35,889 nucleotides of DNA from Burkholderiales bacterium (GTDB lineage: Bacteria > Pseudomonadota > Gammaproteobacteria > Burkholderiales > SG8-41): positions 1-35,889 of the forward strand of contig CAKKQX010000173.1 in the NCBI GenBank assembly GCA_919902235.1, read 5' to 3'. Of the stretch, positions 32,949 through 35,889 are shown one piece after another. The notes beneath the pieces were generated by a model, which worked only from the letters and a program-made list of their open reading frames with translations, had not been told where the DNA came from and ran no database searches. The stretch's first letter is position 1, and every line of letters starts with the position of its first letter. A program made the position numbers and the translations under genes.

Positions 32949-34457
32949 ATGAGCACCAACATCTTTGGCAATCCCGACGTTATCGTTGTCGGCGCCGGCA
33001 ATGCCGCCGCCTGCGCCGCGCTTGCCGCACGCGAAAATGGCGCCTCCGTCATCATGCTCGAGGCCGCCCCGGTCGAAGAATGCGGCGGCAACAGCCGCTA
33101 CACGGCCGGCCTCATGCGCGTGGCGTTCAACGGTCTCGATGATCTGGAACAGATCATTCCGGACCTCAGCGAAGCCGAGAAGGAGTCCGACTTCGGCACC
33201 TATACCACCGATCAGTACTTCGACGACATGGGACGCATCACCCAGTACCGCACCGATCCCGATCTGTGCGAGCTGTTGATCACGCGCAGTCATGAAACGC
33301 TGGTGTGGATGCGCAAGAAAGGCGTCAAGTTCATTGCAAGTTTCGGACGGCAGTCGTATAAGGTCGACGGCAAGTTCAAGTTCTGGGGCGGGCTCGCCGC
33401 CGAAACCTGGGGCGGCGGTCCCGGCCTGGTGGAGAACGAGCACAAGGCGTGCGAACGTGAAGGCGTCAGGATTTTTTACGAGACGCCCGCAATCGCCCTC
33501 ATCACCGATGACGACGGCAGGGTGCTTGGCGTAAAGGCAAAGCATAAAGGCAGGAACGTCGAGATTCGCGCCAAGGCGGTGGTGCTCGCCTGCGGCGGTT
33601 TCGAATCCAACGCCGAGATGCGCGCACGCTATTTGGGCCCCGGCTGGGACCTGGCCAAGGTTCGCGGCACGCGCTACAACACCGGTCTTGGCATCGAGAT
33701 GGCGCTCGAAGCCGGTGCCATGCCTTACGGCCACTGGTCGGGCTGCCACGCCGTGGGCTGGGACATGAATGCACCGCCTTTCGGCGACCTCTCCGTCGGC
33801 GACAACTTCCAGAAACACAGCTACCCGTGGGGCATCATGGTCAACGCGCGCGGCGAGCGCTTTGTCGACGAGGGCGCAGACTTCAGGAATTACACGTATG
33901 CCAAGTACGGCGCCGTGATCCTCTCGCAGCCCGGGATGTTCGCCTGGCAGATCTTCGACGCCAAGATCATTCCCGTGCTGCGCGACGAGTACCGCATCAA
34001 GCGGGTGACCAAGGTGAAGGCCGACACCATTGAGGAACTCGTAAGGAAACTCGACGGCGTCGATGCCGAGGCCTGCCTGCGCGAAATCCAGACCTACAAC
34101 AAGGCGGTGCGGACCGACATTCCGTTCAACATGGCGATCAAGGACGGACGCTGCACCAGGGGGCTGAAAATCAACAAGGCCAACTGGGCAAATACCATCG
34201 ACACGCCGCCCTTCGAAGCTTACGCTGTCACCTGCGGCGTGACCTTCAGCTTTGGCGGGGTAAAGATCTCCAACCGGGGCGAAGTCGAGGACACCGCCGG
34301 CAAGCCGATCGCCGGACTGTTCGCGGCCGGCGAGCTGGTGGGTGGCATTTTCTACCATAACTATCCGGGCGGCACGGGACTGACCTCGGGCGCGGTATTC
34401 GGCAAGATCGCCGGCACCGGCGCCGCGGCTTATGTCAAGGTAGAATCGGAGCGGTGA
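32949..34457 (+). CDS. TcuA-like FAD-dependent dehydrogenase (fumarate reductase flavoprotein family)
   Basis: A 502-residue flavoprotein. The FAD Rossmann motif is VIVVGAGNAAACAALAARE (11-29) with E39 at the end of strand 2, then CGGNSRYTAG (45-54). VVLACGGFESNAEMR near 215-229 and the C-terminal GLFAAGELVGG ... HNYPGGTGLTSG (470-481) are the succinate dehydrogenase/fumarate reductase and TcuA signatures. TcuA oxidises tricarballylate to aconitate; related enzymes act on other polycarboxylates or steroids, so the substrate is open. A clear GAAGAGGA ribosome-binding site precedes ATG 32949, 47 bp after the ComA-like gene. No TcuB-type electron-transfer partner is seen. Confidence 0.9.
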   Translation: MSTNIFGNPDVIVVGAGNAAACAALAARENGASVIMLEAAPVEECGGNSRYTAGLMRVAFNGLDDLEQIIPDLSEAEKESDFGTYTTDQYFDDMGRITQYRTDPDLCELLITRSHETLVWMRKKGVKFIASFGRQSYKVDGKFKFWGGLAAETWGGGPGLVENEHKACEREGVRIFYETPAIALITDDDGRVLGVKAKHKGRNVEIRAKAVVLACGGFESNAEMRARYLGPGWDLAKVRGTRYNTGLGIEMALEAGAMPYGHWSGCHAVGWDMNAPPFGDLSVGDNFQKHSYPWGIMVNARGERFVDEGADFRNYTYAKYGAVILSQPGMFAWQIFDAKIIPVLRDEYRIKRVTKVKADTIEELVRKLDGVDAEACLREIQTYNKAVRTDIPFNMAIKDGRCTRGLKINKANWANTIDTPPFEAYAVTCGVTFSFGGVKISNRGEVEDTAGKPIAGLFAAGELVGGIFYHNYPGGTGLTSGAVFGKIAGTGAAAYVKVESER

Positions 34458-34476
34458 ATTTACCGGAGGACAACGC

Positions 34477-35253
34477 ATGAACGCACCCGCGATCAAGATC
34501 AACAAGCCGGTTCGCGAACAGGTCAGCAAGGAAGAATGGGAAACGCGCGTCAATCTCGCCGCGTGCTACCGGCTGATGCACGAGTTCGGCATGGTCGAGA
34601 TGGTCGCCAACCACATCTCGGCGCGGGTGCCGGGAACCCACAACGAGTTCCTGATCAACCCCTACGGCATGCTCTACGAGGAAATGACCGCTTCGAGCAT
34701 GATCAGGATCGATGTCGACAGCAATGTGCTCTTCAACGCAACCGAATATGGCGTCAACCAGGCCGGCTACGTGATTCACAGCGCGGTGCACGCCGCGCGC
34801 CACGACGTGGATTGCATCATCCACACCCATACGCTGGCCGGCATGGCGGTATCCGCCATGAAGTGCGGAATCATGCCTGTCGCCCAATCCTCGATGCGCT
34901 TCATCGACATCGCCTATCACGACTACGAGGGCGTGGCGTTGCGGCTCGACGAACGCGAACGTCTGGTGCAAAGCCTCGGCAACCGCGAGGCATTGGTGCT
35001 GCGCAACCACGGCCTGCTCACCGTCGGCCCGAGCATCGCCGAGTGCTTCAACAACATGTTCCGCCTGGAACGTGCCTGCCAGTTGCAGGTAATGGCGCTT
35101 TCCTGCAATACCGAACTGCAGATGCCCCCCGACGAAGTGGTGAAATACACCAACAACAGCATGCTGCCCGGGGTGCGCCGGCGCTTCGGACTGCTCGAGT
35201 GGCCGGCCCTGCTGCGCAAACTCGACCGCACCGACCCGTCCTACCGCGATTGA
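34477..35253 (+). CDS. Class II aldolase/adducin-family protein
   Basis: A 258-residue zinc enzyme of the fuculose-phosphate aldolase/adducin fold. Zinc ligands are H116 and H118 (IIHTHTLAG) and H178 (LRNHGLLTVG). ANHISARVP (about 45-53) is the phosphate/substrate loop, and INPYGMLYEEMTASSM (about 62-77) holds the likely catalytic Glu. The N-terminal ~20 residues are a polar extension. Relatives cleave sugar phosphates or decarboxylate small hydroxy acids, so the reaction is not fixed. It starts 19 bp after the dehydrogenase stop, with GGAGGA just ahead of ATG 34477, and a terminator-like hairpin follows. It belongs to the same operon. Confidence 0.92.
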   Translation: MNAPAIKINKPVREQVSKEEWETRVNLAACYRLMHEFGMVEMVANHISARVPGTHNEFLINPYGMLYEEMTASSMIRIDVDSNVLFNATEYGVNQAGYVIHSAVHAARHDVDCIIHTHTLAGMAVSAMKCGIMPVAQSSMRFIDIAYHDYEGVALRLDERERLVQSLGNREALVLRNHGLLTVGPSIAECFNNMFRLERACQLQVMALSCNTELQMPPDEVVKYTNNSMLPGVRRRFGLLEWPALLRKLDRTDPSYRD

Positions 35254-35258
35254 AACTG

Positions 35259-35330
35259 CGCGAGGCGTGAGGCGCATGCATCGCGCCTTTTTGTTCTTAC
35301 GCCTCACTCCTCACCCCTTACCCCTCACGC
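35259..35330. repeat. Heptamer-unit repeat with inverted arms between aldolase and amidohydrolase genes
   Basis: GTGAGGCG (35267-35274) is inverted as CGCCTCAC (35300-35307). The right arm continues CTCCTCA, CCCCTTA, CCCCTCA to 35327, whose complement gives 7-bp units GTGAGGN / GTAAGGN. This is the third locus with the same plan (GTGAG/GTAAG units, opposed arms) but a different variable base set. Confidence 0.65.
35270..35292 (+). terminator. Candidate rho-independent terminator after the class II aldolase gene
   Basis: The stem AGGCGC (35270-35275) pairs with GCGCCT (35283-35288) across a 7-base loop, followed at once by TTTT. The stem is short but GC-rich. If it works, the amidohydrolase gene would need its own promoter or read-through. 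It shares bases with the left arm of the repeat at 35259-35330. Confidence 0.5.
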
Positions 35331-35336
35331 ATTTCA

Positions 35337-35889
35337 ATGCAACCTGCGCTGTGCCAGGGGCCCGATCCGCAACCGCGCAAACCCGGGCATACACTGCCCG
35401 CGGGCATCATCGATTGCCACTGCCACGTATTTGAAGACCAGACCAGGTATCCGCTGGTTGTGAACCGCAGCTACACCCCGCATTTGTGCACAGTGCAGGA
35501 TTACCTTGCGATGTGCGAAATTGTGGGTATCAGCCGTACCGTTCAGGTGAACGCCAGCACTTATGGCTTTGACAACTCGATCTCTCTCAATGTCATCGCG
35601 AAACTCGGGCAGAAAAAAGCGCGCGGCGTGGCTGGCGTGGCGGCGGACGTCAGCGCAAAGGAAATCGGGCGCCTGCATGATGGCGGCATGCGCGGCGTGC
35701 GGCTTTCCACCATGGTCAAGGGCTACGGCGGTACCGAACTCATCGCTGCCATGGCCGCCAGAATCAGGCCTTTCGGCTGGCACATGCAGCTGCATGTCGG
35801 GAAATGCGCCGAACTGGTTCCACTGGAACAGAAGCTGCTCGACTGCCCCACCCCGCTCGTCTTCGACCATCTGGGCCGCGTGCGCGGCA
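35337..35889 (+). CDS. Amidohydrolase (PF04909 type, LigI-like), N-terminal part
   Basis: The frame is open from ATG 35337 to the window edge (184 codons), so the gene is cut off. IIDCHCHVFED gives the metal-site pattern D26-x-H28-x-H30 of the amidohydrolase-2 group. YPLVVNRSYTPHLCTVQDYL and RTVQVNASTYGFDNS (about 75-89) resemble 2-pyrone-4,6-dicarboxylate lactonase (LigI), as does GMRGVRLSTM (about 119-128) and the LVFDHLGRVRG strand at the edge. Such enzymes hydrolyse lactones or decarboxylate small acids. It follows the aldolase gene after 83 bp, and with it suggests breakdown of a carboxylic acid. Confidence in the family is high, in the substrate low. Confidence 0.85.
   Translation, partial: MQPALCQGPDPQPRKPGHTLPAGIIDCHCHVFEDQTRYPLVVNRSYTPHLCTVQDYLAMCEIVGISRTVQVNASTYGFDNSISLNVIAKLGQKKARGVAGVAADVSAKEIGRLHDGGMRGVRLSTMVKGYGGTELIAAMAARIRPFGWHMQLHVGKCAELVPLEQKLLDCPTPLVFDHLGRVRG

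Noticed and set aside
32907-34553. A 548-codon open frame on the minus strand across the TcuA-like gene
   Set aside because: Antisense to a gene with clear FAD motifs and a good ribosome-binding site; the translated protein shows no recognisable family.

Overview
The window looks like a betaproteobacterial chromosome segment: GC-rich, strong G/C bias at third codon positions, mostly housekeeping genes. The lineage call rests on familiar gene neighbourhoods (aat-bpt with pyrD; a soluble RsxB near nth; tldD / nitrilase / yhdP opposite glnE; ilvE / zinc-finger / waaF), not on a marker gene. Family and order cannot be fixed. No rRNA, tRNA, CRISPR array, transposase, integrase or phage gene was seen.

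Layout. 1-937: 3' end of aat, then bpt, the two N-degron aminoacyl-transferases. 958-5693: an envelope-remodelling module made of an OmpR-type response regulator, its histidine kinase, an LTA-synthase-type membrane phosphotransferase and a PAP2 phosphatase. A CTTCAC-N5-CTTCAC repeat precedes the transferase. 5760-7426: pyrD and rsxB. 7435-8933 (minus): periplasmic M48 protease and SH3 protein, divergent from nth (9031-9672). 9763-10457 (minus): two small cytochromes c. 10559-14642: two SulP anion transporters; the second has a coiled-coil insert of about 140 residues. 14714-16800: cobalamin adenosyltransferase, ECF sigma factor, its anti-sigma factor and a 52-residue unknown. 16825-19434 (minus): aroG, a cyclic-nucleotide-binding-domain protein and a BtuF-like binding protein. 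19587-26272 (minus): yhdP, a small exported protein, a nitrilase and tldD. 26318-31876: glnE, ilvE, a zinc-finger protein, waaF and an NTF2-like protein. 32074-35889: a ComA (phosphosulfolactate synthase)-family enzyme, a TcuA-like flavoprotein dehydrogenase, a class II aldolase and the start of a LigI-like amidohydrolase.

The strongest candidate for something undescribed is the last block. It looks like an accessory catabolic or sulfonate-related pathway whose first enzyme keeps the ComA fold signature but has lost several residues I recall as conserved in true ComA. Second is the regulator-kinase-transferase-phosphatase module, arranged like pmrAB/eptA but with different enzymes. Third is a family of intergenic repeats built from degenerate 7-bp units (GGTGAGC / GGTAAGC and relatives). 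They occur at four places, three of them with inverted arms, and one forms the 3' end of nth.

All functions come from reading the sequence and from memory of protein families; no database search was possible. Several starts (tldD, yhdP, both SulP genes, the NTF2-like gene) are uncertain, as noted in each entry.
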